A stretch of DNA of 22,309 bases from Saccoglossus kowalevskii (taxonomy: Eukaryota > Hemichordata > Enteropneusta > Harrimaniidae): NCBI RefSeq assembly GCF_000003605.2, contig NW_003126391.1, forward strand, positions 230,508-252,816, read 5' to 3'. The notes under the pieces were generated by a model, which saw nothing but the letters and a program-made list of their open reading frames with translations, was not told where the DNA came from and ran no database searches. This document shows, piece by piece, positions 1 through 10,413 of this stretch. Position 1 is the first letter of the stretch, and each line of letters starts with the position of its first letter. A program made the translations under genes and the position numbers.

Positions 1-972
1 GTCATGCTGTGCGACTTTGAAAGCCGTTAGAGAGATGAGTGGACGCATTTGAATTAGTAGTATACCAAGGTATCCAGTGATGTAATTTTACCCACAAACG
101 GGCTTGCAGTTTTTAAGCTAATTTTTTTTAAACCACTTTTGTCCAAAAAAGCATATTTTTGACCCAAAATCAAAAACGCATTCTGGATATTTAAAATAAA
201 GACAAGTTTTACAAAGTTTGTATAATAAGCTTTCAGAAAATATATAACATGTTGGATATATAATACCATCTTCATTGTCTAATTACTCAATTAAAAAGCA
301 AGCCAAATAAACTGCATCTCTACCTTAAATGCTACAATTAAATTATTTAGTGCTTCAAAACATTCAGTTTTCTCCCAATAAAACATGTTTTAAAGCAATT
401 TTAACATAGTTGCTTTGCCCATATGTTCATAAACAGAACTATATATAGTTCTGTTTGCTTCAGCACCAGGAAGCAATAAAAAATCTCAAGGGGTTTTCAC
501 AAGATGATTTTACATTGGAAAATAAAACAGAACTTACATGTACCAAAATTATGTGTGTGAAAACAAACTTAAATATGTAGGCCGGCCTAAATAATTAATA
601 TCTGTATTTTTGACTAAATATGCAGATAAGGTTCAAGTTCATTGTTACGATCGTATTGATTTTGGGATTGTGAAACATCTTAAACGCAAAAATTTGTAAT
701 ACAAAGGTGAATATCCCTTTCTTTCACAGACTCATTTGTTTGTTTGTCTTGCCATTGTGTGATCGTCTCGCTATTCGCACAACTCTTCTTCAGTTCTCAT
801 GAGATCTTCATCGCATATCCTTATCTTATAAGTCCTTGGCTTCATCTAAGTTATAAAACCTTATTCTTATTTGCTCTTGACGGAATATTTATTCTACACA
901 AAATTAGAGCTTTACATTGCATTAATTCAAACATTGGTCTTACTCGTTAGTTCTTCGTATTCTTATTTCCAG
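1..972. other. Upstream region or first intron of TAB1, no coding exon recognised
   Basis: No convincing coding exon was found here. The sequence is AT-rich. The TAB1 exon that begins at 973 is preceded by a pyrimidine-rich tract and a CAG acceptor (TTATTTCCAG), so this stretch is at least partly intron. The first coding exon of TAB1, which should add about ten residues including the start Met, is either a very short exon hidden here or lies to the left of the window. The only structured element seen is the perfect palindrome at 431-456. Confidence 0.5.
431..456. repeat. Perfect 26-bp palindrome
   Basis: The two 13-base halves, AAACAGAACTATA and TATAGTTCTGTTT, are exact reverse complements with no spacer. 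Symmetry ends immediately outside. It could form a cruciform or be a dimer binding site, but nothing in the sequence assigns a role. Confidence 0.85.
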
Positions 973-1109
973 AGTCAATCGTTGAGTTGGACCGATGATC
1001 TTCCAGTTTGTCGTCTATCCGGTGTTGGGTTTTCAACCAATCAGATTTACCGTGAAGACGGTGGACGTCTTGAAGAGCATGAATTTGAAGATCACTGTTT
1101 TCATTTCAG
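973..1109 (+). CDS. TAB1: TAB1 exon: N-terminal segment
   Basis: The frame starts at 973 after the TTATTTCCAG acceptor in phase 0 and encodes SQSLSWTDDLPVCRLSGVG and onward to HCFHF. This matches the conserved start of the TAB1 PP2C-like domain. The exon ends before GTGAGG at 1110, phase 2. In the PP2C family this region normally carries an Arg and an Asp (E-D-A-H type motif) of the metal site. Here, as in known TAB1 proteins, that motif is absent. No start Met lies in the exon. Confidence 0.9.
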
Positions 1110-4100
1110 GTGAGGCACAAAACGTTTTAGAGAGGAGAACATTTTTTTGTGCATTATTATTTTCATACCTCATTATCAAAACTTGTATTTCCTGGAGCTA
1201 ACAATCCTTGTGGGGCTATCAAGTACATATATGTTGTAGTGTTCAAATTAGGTGGTCCAATCAGACGTTCTGACCTTCTGTACAAGGCTGACTGCCGGCC
1301 ATTTTGTTTTAATTAATGCTGTTCCAGAGCAATATCTCTCGAAATGGACAAGTACTTGTTTGACAATCAGAAACAAGATGACTGAATGTCAATCAAAAAT
1401 CATAATCAAGCTGAATCTGGATCCATATCTCTGACATGTTTATGTCCCAACTATATTACTATAAACAAAACTATATACATGTATCTTAAATTTGATAACT
1501 AACACGGACTGTGCCATGCATAGCTTGTTTACATATATCTTTCATTCTACATGATGTGTGGTTGTCAAAATCTATTGCCAAACAAGGTCTAGCTCTTCTA
1601 ATTGGCTAAAGCGTTAGGTATTAATCTTGATTGACCAATGAGGGTTGGTCTTTTAATTCACTTCTTATTTACTTCACATGTAGAGCTGAAGATGATGTCT
1701 ACTTGTATGGTGTCTTTGATGGACATGATGGTGGCAGAGTTTCTCACTTTGCCTCTCAGAGGATGCCAGCTGAGTTGTTGCTAGGGCAACTGAACAATGA
1801 GACAGATGATGGCGTGATCAAGAGAATCTTACAGCAGGCATTCAATTCTGTTGAGAAGGGGTTCTTTCAATCAATAGACGAGGCATTGGCAGAGAAGACA
1901 AATTTAAAGTTGATGATACCGGAGGTTAGTTTAAACATCAGACTTTCAGTAACAGTAGTGTTGTACTATGAAATTGGAATTTTGTACAGTTAATAATACT
2001 TTCAAAGTCACAATAGTTTTCTGCTGAATGTTTATCGTTATTACTTCAATTTCTTGTTTATTTTCACTTGTGTATCACCTGTCTCCAGTCTGTTGATGAA
2101 ATTCATTTAGAATGCTAAAGTCAACTTTTACCTTTCACAAAATATATTATAAATATATTAAAATGTATTTTTTTTATCTAGACATGTAGCCAATAGAAAC
2201 TTATGTCCCTTTGGTACAAAATTATCCAAGAAATACATAAAAATATTCAAAATATTGCACCAAAAATGTTGACAAGAAAGATTTTTTGGTTTTTGGTACT
2301 ACTGACATTTTGTTTGATTTCATCAGCAACTTGTAGGCTTGTTCGAAGTTGGTTGTATACAAATGAGCTACATGTTCATGAATGATGGCTTTTGATCTAT
2401 TGCTTCTAGAAAATCATTTAAAAATCATGTGACATCCTACTAATACATTTTTGAATATAAATATTTAAAAATTCATAAATGTGTTAATATAGCCTGGCAT
2501 GGCATGAACAAAATGGTGGAGTTGATGATATACTCAGACATAAGTATCACATGACACTGAAACCTACAAATGTAGTCTTTGGGAATGAAAACGAATGGTG
2601 GAGTTGATGATGTACTCAGACAAAAATATCACATGACACTGAAACCTATCAATAGTCTGTGGGGTGAACAAAATGGTGCACTCAAACTAAAATATCAAAT
2701 GACATGATAACATCTAAACTGTTTATCTTAATGAATTTTATTTTGTTTCATTCAGGGAATCAGTGATTATGAATTCTGTCAGAAGTATCCGGAAGCAGTT
2801 ACCAAGTTACAACATTTAGAGACAGAAATCAGTGGTGGTACTACAGCCATTGTTACGTTGATTGTTAATAACAAATTGTATGTCGCTAATGTTGGTAAGT
2901 TTACAGACATTGTGGAAATAACATTTATGTTCTGCCAAACAAGTAATAAAAACTATCGTACACATATGACACCCAGGGTACTCGGCTCCTAGAACATCTA
3001 TTCAAACATCTATTGTCTTTCACCATATGCCGATTAGGGAAAGAAATATGCACTCACCATCAGAATTCATCGAGTCGAATTATTAGGAACTGTGGGAAGA
3101 TCTTCAAAAACCTCTTGATGAAAAACTATTCCCACCATGATGTTTTTCTTCACAATTTGTAGACAAATATTTCGGCCACCATTTGCCACCCTGGAAATTT
3201 CGGACACACACATACAACAATGTACATTATTTTAGTTCTAATTATTTAGCTTTACAAATAGTAGATATTTATTAGTAAATAAGTACATGTACGCCATACT
3301 TGCAGTGTGCAAGTTATTGGTAAATAAATATAAATATGTTGTAAAATAAAATTAAATACCGGTATACAAACATATATATTACAGCAGATATAAGACACGT
3401 GTGTGGCCGAAATTTTCAGGTTGGCAAATGGTGGCTGAAACTTCCATGGTCAAAATTTCCAAACTTCCTACTTTCATTGCATTAGATTCATGGTCAATGA
3501 AACACAAGTTTAAATGGATTAAACCTCCTACCCTTGGTGAGTGTGCCACAGGCTCAGTTGAAAGGCTAAATCTACTGGCCAGGATTCATTCACTAACAAA
3601 CCAAAAATATGGTCTTTGTTTTTATTTTCAGGTGACAGTAGAGCTTTACTTGTAAAAGCCGGCCAAGAAGGACACTTCATAGTTCAACAGCTGAGTGTTG
3701 ATCACAACATTGACAATGAAGACGAGTTGCTGAGATTATCGCAGCTTGGACTTGACACTGAGAAAATACGACAAGAAGGCAGGAAACTAGGAAGTCATGA
3801 AACTACTCGCAGCATTGGAGACTATAGTGTGAAAGGTGGCTATAAAGACTTTGACATTCTTAGGTAAGTAGAAATTAATTATCAAGACTTCTACATGATA
3901 TGTGTATTGCGTCTAGTCGGAGATATTATGAAATCATCAGCCTATATGATTTTCCTGTTTCTGTACTAAGAATACTTTATTTTCACTTGGAATTATTTTT
4001 CGCTATTTTCGCTGAACGAATGGTTCATTTGGAATTGATTTTTGCTGAAGGAATGATTTAGTGAAAGTAAATTCCAGCGAATATACCTTTATTCCTATAT

Positions 4101-5305
4101 TTTACATTAAACATGTCAAAAATCAGTGAAAATAAATTCCATGCAAAAGACCTAGAAAGCCTTTTCAGCGAAAATTACTTCCAGTTAAAATAAAGTATTT
4201 TTACATTATATTCAAGCTTCAAAACATGTTTTCTCCCCTCTCTCCCTGAAGTCAATCTGTCTCTTTGTGACTGTATTCAACTCACAAAACTGGATCTATG
4301 CCTTCTGTGAGTGCGCCCTCAATAATTGAGCCTGTCAATGAATGCTCTCATTTCTCTGCCAAAATGTAAAATATTTTCTATCATTTCTAATTCATTTTGT
4401 TACAATTTTTGGGGAAAGTATTGGAGAAAATGACAAAAGTTAATGTAAATTCAAATACACTGATATATGTTTCTGTTTTATTGATTCCTTGCAGTGTTGC
4501 CCACAGTGAACCAGTCATTGGGGATCCTGAAATAATAGGGGGTCTACCTATTGACGAATCATGCCGTTTTCTGCTACTTTTCACCAATGGACTCTACAAG
4601 TCTCTTGAAGAAGCCACGGATGCCAAAAATGTCAATTATGACATTGCGAACATGGTGGCGACGGAATTTGCTGTACAGTCCACATTGAATGGCGTCGCTC
4701 AAGCAATTGTTGATAAGGTTGTAAGACTTCACCATGATACGTATATGAGCGATTATGAAAATTCGAAAAATTGTCAACGACGTGATGACATCACTCTGAT
4801 TGTACGGAACTTTAATATGCCGCTTGGGATGCAGAGTCCAACGCAAGGTGGCCAGTATAATCCTGTGGCTGTCCCGTACACGACTGGTGGGACATTAACG
4901 AGTCTGGTCATTCCAATGCCGAACATGCAATCCAGCACCCCTCTCAACAGCAGTAAAAGCCACACATCTTTGGACATGCAACCGTTGCACATTGAAACTA
5001 ACATTTCAAGTCCTGAAAGCACAACACCAACCAGAGGTGTGTTGCCATGGGGAACAAACGCGACACCTCCCACCCCACTGGACGAGTCATCACCACACAG
5101 AAGCCGTAGCAACACACAGACGAGTAGCAGTGATACTCAGAACAGTGATGATGGTGAACGGTTCTTATTTCAGAGATTACAGCCGCCACAGACGGGTACG
5201 AACCAGCCTGATGAAGATGGACGTATTGATGCCTATGTAGATTTCACTGATTTTTACAGACTGTACAATGCTGCAAGGGAAAATGCTGGTTCTAAAATAC
5301 AATAA
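973..5305 (+). CDS. TAB1: TAB1, TAK1-binding protein 1 (PP2C-like adaptor), five exons, 5' incomplete
   Basis: TAB1 is a cytoplasmic adaptor that activates the MAP3K TAK1 (MAP3K7) in TGF-beta, IL-1 and innate signalling, and in vertebrates it also promotes p38-alpha autophosphorylation. Coding exons are 973-1109, 1684-1924, 2756-2894, 3632-3863 and 4495-5305. Donor phases 2, 0, 1 and 2 join in frame to 519 codons plus TAA, close to the human length of about 504. An N-terminal SWTDDLP-type segment and a PP2C-like domain (GVFDGHDG, GGTTA, NVG-DSRALL, SIGDY, NGLYKSL, RRDDITLIVRNF) are followed by a Ser/Thr-rich linker and the C-terminal YVDFTDFYRLY TAK1-binding motif. A short 5' exon with the start codon is not located. 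PP2C metal positions are better preserved than in the human protein, although the DG-W-D motif is degraded to NGLYK, so activity is doubtful. Identification is by recognition of conserved motifs throughout, not by a search. Confidence 0.95.
1684..1924 (+). CDS. TAB1: TAB1 exon: PP2C motif GVFDGHDG
   Basis: The exon starts after an ATGTAG acceptor and completes an Arg codon across the intron (AG|A). It encodes LYGVFDGHDGGRVSHFAS, then AELLLGQL, QQAF, EKGFF and DEALAEK, all TAB1 landmarks. The Asp of DGHDG (codon 1718-1720) aligns with a metal-binding Asp of active PP2C enzymes, where human TAB1 has Asn. The donor is GAG|GTTAGT at 1925, phase 0. Confidence 0.93.
2506..2714. repeat. Minisatellite of about 80 bp, 2.6 copies, in a TAB1 intron
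   Basis: Copies begin at 2506, 2587 and 2666 (GAACAAAATGGTGGAG-like start). The first two, 81 and 79 bp, share GGTGGAGTTGATGAT, TACTCAGACA, and a common segment running through ATATCACATGACACTGAAACCTA-like sequence with few changes. The third is truncated and diverged. Confidence 0.85.
2756..2894 (+). CDS. TAB1: TAB1 exon: ISGGTTA and YVANVG strands
   Basis: The acceptor is TTCATTCAG and the donor is GTAAGT at 2895, phase 1. The exon encodes the linker GISDYEFCQKYPEAVTKLQ, then the PP2C core strands ISGGTTAIVTLIV and NNKLYVANVG. It is too short for a stand-alone open frame call, but both splice sites are near consensus and the reading frame links the flanking exons exactly. Confidence 0.92.
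3169..3441. repeat. Foldback element with 43-bp inverted repeats (MITE-like)
   Basis: The arm at 3169-3211 and the reverse complement of 3399-3441 agree at 38 of 43 positions, including an uninterrupted 14-base core GCCACCATTTGCCA. About 187 AT-rich bases separate the arms. The element lies wholly in the TAB1 intron 2895-3631. No transposase and no clear target-site duplication were seen, so the outer edge is approximate. Confidence 0.75.
3632..3863 (+). CDS. TAB1: TAB1 exon: GDSRALL and SIGDY region
   Basis: The acceptor is TTTATTTTCAG and the donor is GTAAGT at 3864, phase 2. It encodes (G)DSRALL, VDHNIDNEDELLRLSQLGLD and ETTRSIGDYSVKGGY, a close TAB1/PP2C match. The Asp codon 3634-3636 belongs to the GDSR motif, a metal-site element in active PP2C enzymes that reads G-T-N-R in human TAB1. 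Confidence 0.94.
3971..4202. repeat. Foldback element (MITE-like) in the last TAB1 intron
   Basis: The left end 3971-4004 begins AATACTTTATTTTCACTTGG and is mirrored by 4167-4200 (reverse complement AATACTTTATTTTAACTGG). Between the ends, the motif TTGGAATT-A-TTTTTCGCT recurs in both orientations, so the element folds into a long imperfect hairpin. It is non-coding, and the target duplication is unclear. Confidence 0.75.
4495..5305 (+). CDS. TAB1: TAB1 terminal exon: end of PP2C domain, linker, TAK1-binding motif
   Basis: The acceptor is TTCCTTGCAG and completes a Ser codon. The exon encodes EPVIGDPEI, the TNGLYKSL helix (Asn codon 4586-4588 replaces the usual PP2C Asp), VVRLHHDTY, and RRDDITLIVRNF (Asp codon 4784-4786). 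A Ser/Thr-rich tail follows with PVAVPYT (VPYT at 4871-4882) and LVIPMP (from 4904), resembling the p38-docking segment of vertebrate TAB1. AYVDFTDFYRLY at 5231-5266 matches the TAK1-binding helix. TAA is at 5303-5305. The whole C-terminal 270 residues sit in one exon. Confidence 0.95.
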
Positions 5306-8300
5306 CTGAGAAATTAAAATCTTGTATTTAACCACAGTCTCTACCTGCATAATTGTCATCCATTCTCAGGAGCGAACATTCGGCATTTTCACCACCTAGC
5401 AACCATAACTGGTGAAGAACTCTGTAAATAAAACTGTACTGTACAAGATTACCCTACATGTACTACGTATATAAATTTGGTTCTTCAGGATTTTCCCATA
5501 GTTGTTGCTGTGCTGTTTTCACCGGCTCTTTGATCGGTGTTCAACAGCACCCATAGAAATATATGATGCAGTGGTGCACGTCTTAGCAACATACCGAGTA
5601 GAACATTCTGTGATGTAGCTCCGCTCGGGACTAGTGGGTTTCTGTGAAATTGATAGTTTTTAAACTTCTCCAAAAACTTATATGCAAAATTGATTGTTCT
5701 CTATGAAGTTATATTCATTAGGTAAAAATTATTACTGATATTAGTGTTACTCAAGATGAGTAAAATCTCAATCAGTTAATTCAAATTTTTTTTTGTATCT
5801 ACCTTTACTGTATTATGCTAGAATTATTTTACAGTTTATATCCAGTCATAAGCTCGGGCCTCCACATGGGAAAGTAAATGGTGGGTATACCCGAGAACCA
5901 CCTCAGAAAAGTTGAAGAATTTTTTGTTTAATATCGTAAAAATATTGAAAAATTAGCCATTGTTCACCATGTGCCAGGAGGAATATTAGGAGGAATATTA
6001 CGCCTCTTTGGGGAAAATGAAATGATATGAGTGATTTCTACAACACTTTTTACAATAAAGAAATCCACATTTTCGTATAATATTACTTACATACCATTTA
6101 CAGTGTAAAATTTATTAGGGTTTGTGGGAAAACAATGTTCTCGATCATATACAAACTCGTCTGACCTGACAGGTCAAGTCTGTTATCAACCAACCATACC
6201 ATACTGATGTAATTTCTTGAAAATTTCTGAATATTGATGATGGCATTTCTTTCATGCTATGTGAACAGCAACATTTTCTATGAAAAACTGGTAATATGAA
6301 ATTCAGAATGTGAAAGATGATTTAACATCTTTGTGGCTGTCTGCTGATCTTGTTTATACATAGTTCACCTGTTTACACCCCATGCCATGGTCACTGTAAT
6401 TATTTGGAAATTTTTTTTTTTTTTCCAAAAGCTACCCGCTTCCAAACACTCGGAGATGTGGATTACTCCAGTAGAGCAACATTGGGTTCATTGTGAGTAA
6501 TGAAAACAGCGAGGCCAATCATAGTTGAAATACATTTTTTACATGTATATTTTAATATCTTTATTTCTAACCACATTGACAACACTGATATGCCCTCAAC
6601 TTGCTAAAATGTCTAAAACAAAAAGAATGGGCTTATACTCGTGTTACCTGAGCTGAAACTTGTAGAAATGTATGTATTGCGTATATTATGCATTTAAACA
6701 TAGAGATGAGCAATGTGAACAGCAGTACTGAATAAACAGATTATATAAGATATAAATTGTAGTATGGTTACAATAACAGTGTATTAGAATAACCAGTTTT
6801 GGATCTCGGCAAAGTTAAATTGCTGTTCATTTTTCAAGATATTTCACTTGAAATTGTCTTCTTGTGTGGGACTCAAACAGTTTTTATCTGATCATTTTCA
6901 CAATCAATATGAAATGTCAACTTTGGTGTGATTAGCGAGTACAATTTTCAAGATATAGGGTGAATGAACTAAAAGTTATAATGTTAAATTATATTGTTTT
7001 CAGTATGGTGACAGTATGGTGCTCGTTTTCATTGGAACCTTGTCAACTCCAAAACAGCGTTAAAAAACTTGACTGTTGTAAAGGGTGCTATAACACATCC
7101 ATGTTCTATGTGCGTGAAACGTAATATAGAGAATATATTAGAAATTATTAACGCATTTGCCATAATATTTTGGCAAATTCCAAGGCTAGAAATACAGATA
7201 TCACAAAACTTGATATATGTGGACAATATAGACCATAGCATTTGTAGGCAATAGAAGTTACAAAGTATAGCACCAATAAAGACCACAGACCTGCTGTATA
7301 CAATGTTCGGACTACTAACTCTGTTTAGGCCACACTGATTTAATTTTATGGATGACATCCTCTGGAGACCCCAAAACTAATGCAAGAGGGCGAAAAAAAA
7401 AAATCCTGCCAAAAAAAAAAATCCTGCTAAAACCACAGGACTACGGAGCTGCTATTACGAATTGAACCACAGAACACAATGTATCAAAAAACAACAAGAA
7501 GTCTTTATTTGTAGGAGGCACATGTTGATATACACATCTCGTACTGTATTACTGTCACAGGTATAACCATTTCAGACAAGTTCTAGTACATGTAGTCATG
7601 ATGAAGTACCTTCAGTCAAAAACACAGCATGCAAGGTACAACATGGACATCATTTTCAGTACAAGTCAAGGTGGAATGTACATATCACTACTTTATGACA
7701 ATAACTAACAAAACATTGCAATGATACAGAAATGTCCTTGCTTGCTCCAGTCTACAACAATCCCTCAGTTTTTCCTGTGAACTGTTATGCTCACGTATTT
7801 TGGTGGCGTGGTCGCCATGTTGGATTAGATAGTCCAAAAAGTTTTACGACAAGCCGGCGCTTTGTGACAATATGAGTTGGCAAGTTCGTCATCGAAGATT
7901 TTTTTTTGTTTTTGTTTGGAGAAAAGGCGAAAACTAATGCGCGCGTGGATGTCATCCATACAATCAAGTCGGTGTGGCCTTATTAGACAGAAACAAAGAT
8001 ACAATGAAGTGAACTGAGTATGTGTAGAATAGTGTGAAGCGAAGAGGGCGTAAACACAATAATCACACATGGTGGTAGAACCACTTATTAAGCTCTGAAA
8101 AGAAAAACAAACTAAAAATAATAACTAAGCTTGTAATGTTTATCGATCTGTTGAGAAAAAGCTGCAACATTAATCACAATTATTTCAAAAACTCTTTAAG
8201 TAATAATTCAAGTGTCCTGTAAGTTGATGACATGGAACAGGCTGTACCTCTATTGGGGTATTTGCAATCAGAGATGTCAGTGTTGTGTCAGCATCGAGTT

Positions 8301-8760
8301 ACTCGGTTGCTAAAACAGTGTCAATGCTACCTGTTGATAGTGCGAGTTTTGTGTTCATCAGGGAGGTGTGACACAGGGTTTTGTATATGTAGTTTTCTGT
8401 ATATACCTTGTTATTACGTGATATTACAAGCCCATGCATTTTTATTATGGCAACCTGTATTTGTGACGTAATGGAAAAGTTTGCCTCGTGGCTATCGTTT
8501 TGATTGACACTCGTTGAGACACGCTGTGGTGATTGGTTCGTCCCACAACGTCACGCCCCTTCTGGTGCAAGACAAAGGCTCTGGAAAAAATTGACTGAAC
8601 AGCTAAGTACATGCTTTTTGGAAGCTCACGAAAAAGGCTCTAGATTCACTACATTCAATTACCCACCATAGACTCCAATCAGTCAAAATGACTATTTTGA
8701 ACTGTAGGCATTAATCTGCGATTCAGCCAATGACGGAGAAATAAATCTAGGTCAGGGGAA
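5306..8760. other. TAB1 3' flank and intergenic DNA
   Basis: No supported gene was found. The first part is probably TAB1 3' UTR. Seen here are a 12-bp tandem duplication AGGAGGAATATT at 5976-5999, a T-run near 6411-6424, and a perfect two-copy 18-bp repeat (A11 then TCCTGC plus C or T) at 7393-7428. Open frames at 7029-7358, 7825-8070 and 8232-8471 show no recognisable protein features. The reverse-strand AAATAAAG near 7502 could be a poly(A) signal of an unseen minus-strand transcript. Confidence 0.4.
5427..5432 (+). promoter_or_regulatory. Candidate TAB1 poly(A) signal AATAAA
   Basis: A canonical AATAAA lies 122 bases after the TAB1 stop. A second AATAAA is at 6054-6059, so a longer 3' UTR is possible. 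Which is used cannot be told from sequence alone. Confidence 0.5.
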
Positions 8761-9061
8761 GCCCCATGACCTCAAGATTTTCCCTCATGTCACGGACCAA
8801 GTGACCGAGGCTATGAGGCGCAGACATAGTGGCCTCCTAATCACTCTGTTTTTTCTCTCCCTGCAACGTGTTGATCGATGATCCTATTCCTGTCTGGGTT
8901 TTCACTCTGGCTTGCTGCCACATCCGTGGCAGCCGACACTGTGGCTGGTAGGAAAAGTCTTTCTTATTTTTTATCCCTGTGATGCCCCTTTTTGTGTGTA
9001 TATATTTACAACAAAGGATAAAAACTTCCCGACGCAGATTTGACCACGTCGTTAGTTCTCT

Positions 9062-9995
9062 TTGTGTCAGCTTTCAACTGTAACTCGCTTCCCTCATGCA
9101 TGTTTTGTTCATTTTTACCAATGTGCCAGAGGCTCCTCTCCACCAGTTTTATCACCTCAAACATCGAGGCGGTTATGCAGCAGTTGCAGTAAGGAATTAC
9201 CAGCTTGGAACCCACATTCAAAATGCTATATGTGTTTAGACTGTGTACGGGGTTCAGGGTTTTGTCGAGAAAATATTTGTCACAACTGGGGTTCCGAGGC
9301 CTGGGATATGTACCAGAGCTGCGTGCAAGTAACTGAGACTGACCACGTCGCTGGAGTTCGTAGCAGTCGCGCATCCGGTAAAATTGGTGTGAGTGAGCAG
9401 TGTGTTTGCATGAGCAGAAAGTCCTCCCACTCGTCTACCAGTGCTTCTAGTACCGTGGTGTTGAGTGAGAGGGTCGACAATGGAGGTCCCGAGTTTTCTC
9501 TGTCCCCCCCTGCTGATCGGAGGGCATCTTTGCAGTCTGTTGTTTCAGGCAACGGTTTGTTCGATCATACCGGCAATGGTGAGGCTGTGCCGCTGGAGGT
9601 TTTTACTCCTATGGGGCTCGTTGCGGATCCCTCCGTGGACCTGTTCTCGCATGGCACCTGGTTTGCCTCTGAGATGAGGGCTTTGGTTGAGGGCCTGTCA
9701 GGACAAATTGCGTCCCTTGCAGGCTGGGTAAACCAAATGCAGATGGAGCGGGTGGTCTCCACTGTGACCCTCGGTCTTGAAGCAGGAAGCGTCATTCGCA
9801 TTCAAGGCATGCCACTTCCCGGCCAGTACCAGGAATTTACTCTATAGTCCGGCCTTCGCTGTGGGTATCGACTCCTTTCTTGCTGACCCACAGGCATTCC
9901 CAGAGGGGACCGACCCAGCCATCAGACGCTCTGCCGAACATGCTCTCGCTCACATTTTTAAGATGAGGGTAGGCGTTCGGACATGTCAGACTTGA
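9062..9995 (+). pseudogene. DIRS gag-like ORF, frameshifted
   Basis: The open frame 9062-9847 has a cluster resembling DIRS gag zinc-binding regions: CSSCSKELPAWNPHSKCYMC, then CLDC, FCRENIC and HNW. The frame is open from a TAG at 9053-9055 and has no ATG before the cluster, so the original start is lost. The later part encodes a helical, Gln/Met-containing segment (LSGQIASLAGWVNQMQMERV). After the stop at 9847 the likely continuation (PAFAVGIDSFLADPQAFPEG, TDPAIRRSAEHAL) is in another frame to 9995. It is non-functional as written. Confidence 0.7.
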
Positions 9996-10413
9996 TGGGT
10001 ACTACCTCCGGCTCCGATACCGTTCCCAGCAAACGCCCCCGACCGGATCCCGGGCTACTGCCGTACATCGGGATGCTTCATTGAATGCATGTTTTTGCCA
10101 GGGAGCTGAGTCAGGGGCTATGCCACCAACTCACCTGCGCAGACTGGACATCTTACACACTCATTGATGGGGAGATGGTGGGGGCAGTCGCAGATCTTCA
10201 TGAGGCCACCGACTAGATGGGCATATGTTTGGCAAGAGGCCATGTCTGAACTTATTGACTCCTTCAAGGCTTGTGGGGACTCACCTTGACAGAGGAGAGG
10301 TCACCCCCAATTTACAGCCGCCGAACCCTTGGCCAAATATCCCTGTCACATACAGATTGCACTGGTGTATTCCTGCTTGTAGGCAGCGGGTAACCGATCC
10401 CTGAACTCTCCAG

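Noticed and set aside
3401-3655. Open frame covering the right arm of the intronic foldback and running into the GDSR exon
   Set aside because: It is intron read-through in a frame different from TAB1, ending just after the true acceptor at 3631.
4774-5115. Long minus-strand open frame opposite the last TAB1 exon
   Set aside because: It is the shadow of a well-supported TAB1 coding exon.
7393-7428. Two-copy A11-TCCTGC repeat considered as a CRISPR-like or regulatory array
   Set aside because: Only two units, no spacers, and eukaryotic context. It is simple low-complexity duplication.
7825-8070. Minus-strand open frame of 81 codons with several cysteines
   Set aside because: No domain, no splice or regulatory context, and length expected by chance.
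8232-8471. Plus-strand open frame of 79 codons, hydrophobic C-terminus
   Set aside because: No recognisable motif and no exon signals. The hydrophobicity follows from T-rich sequence.
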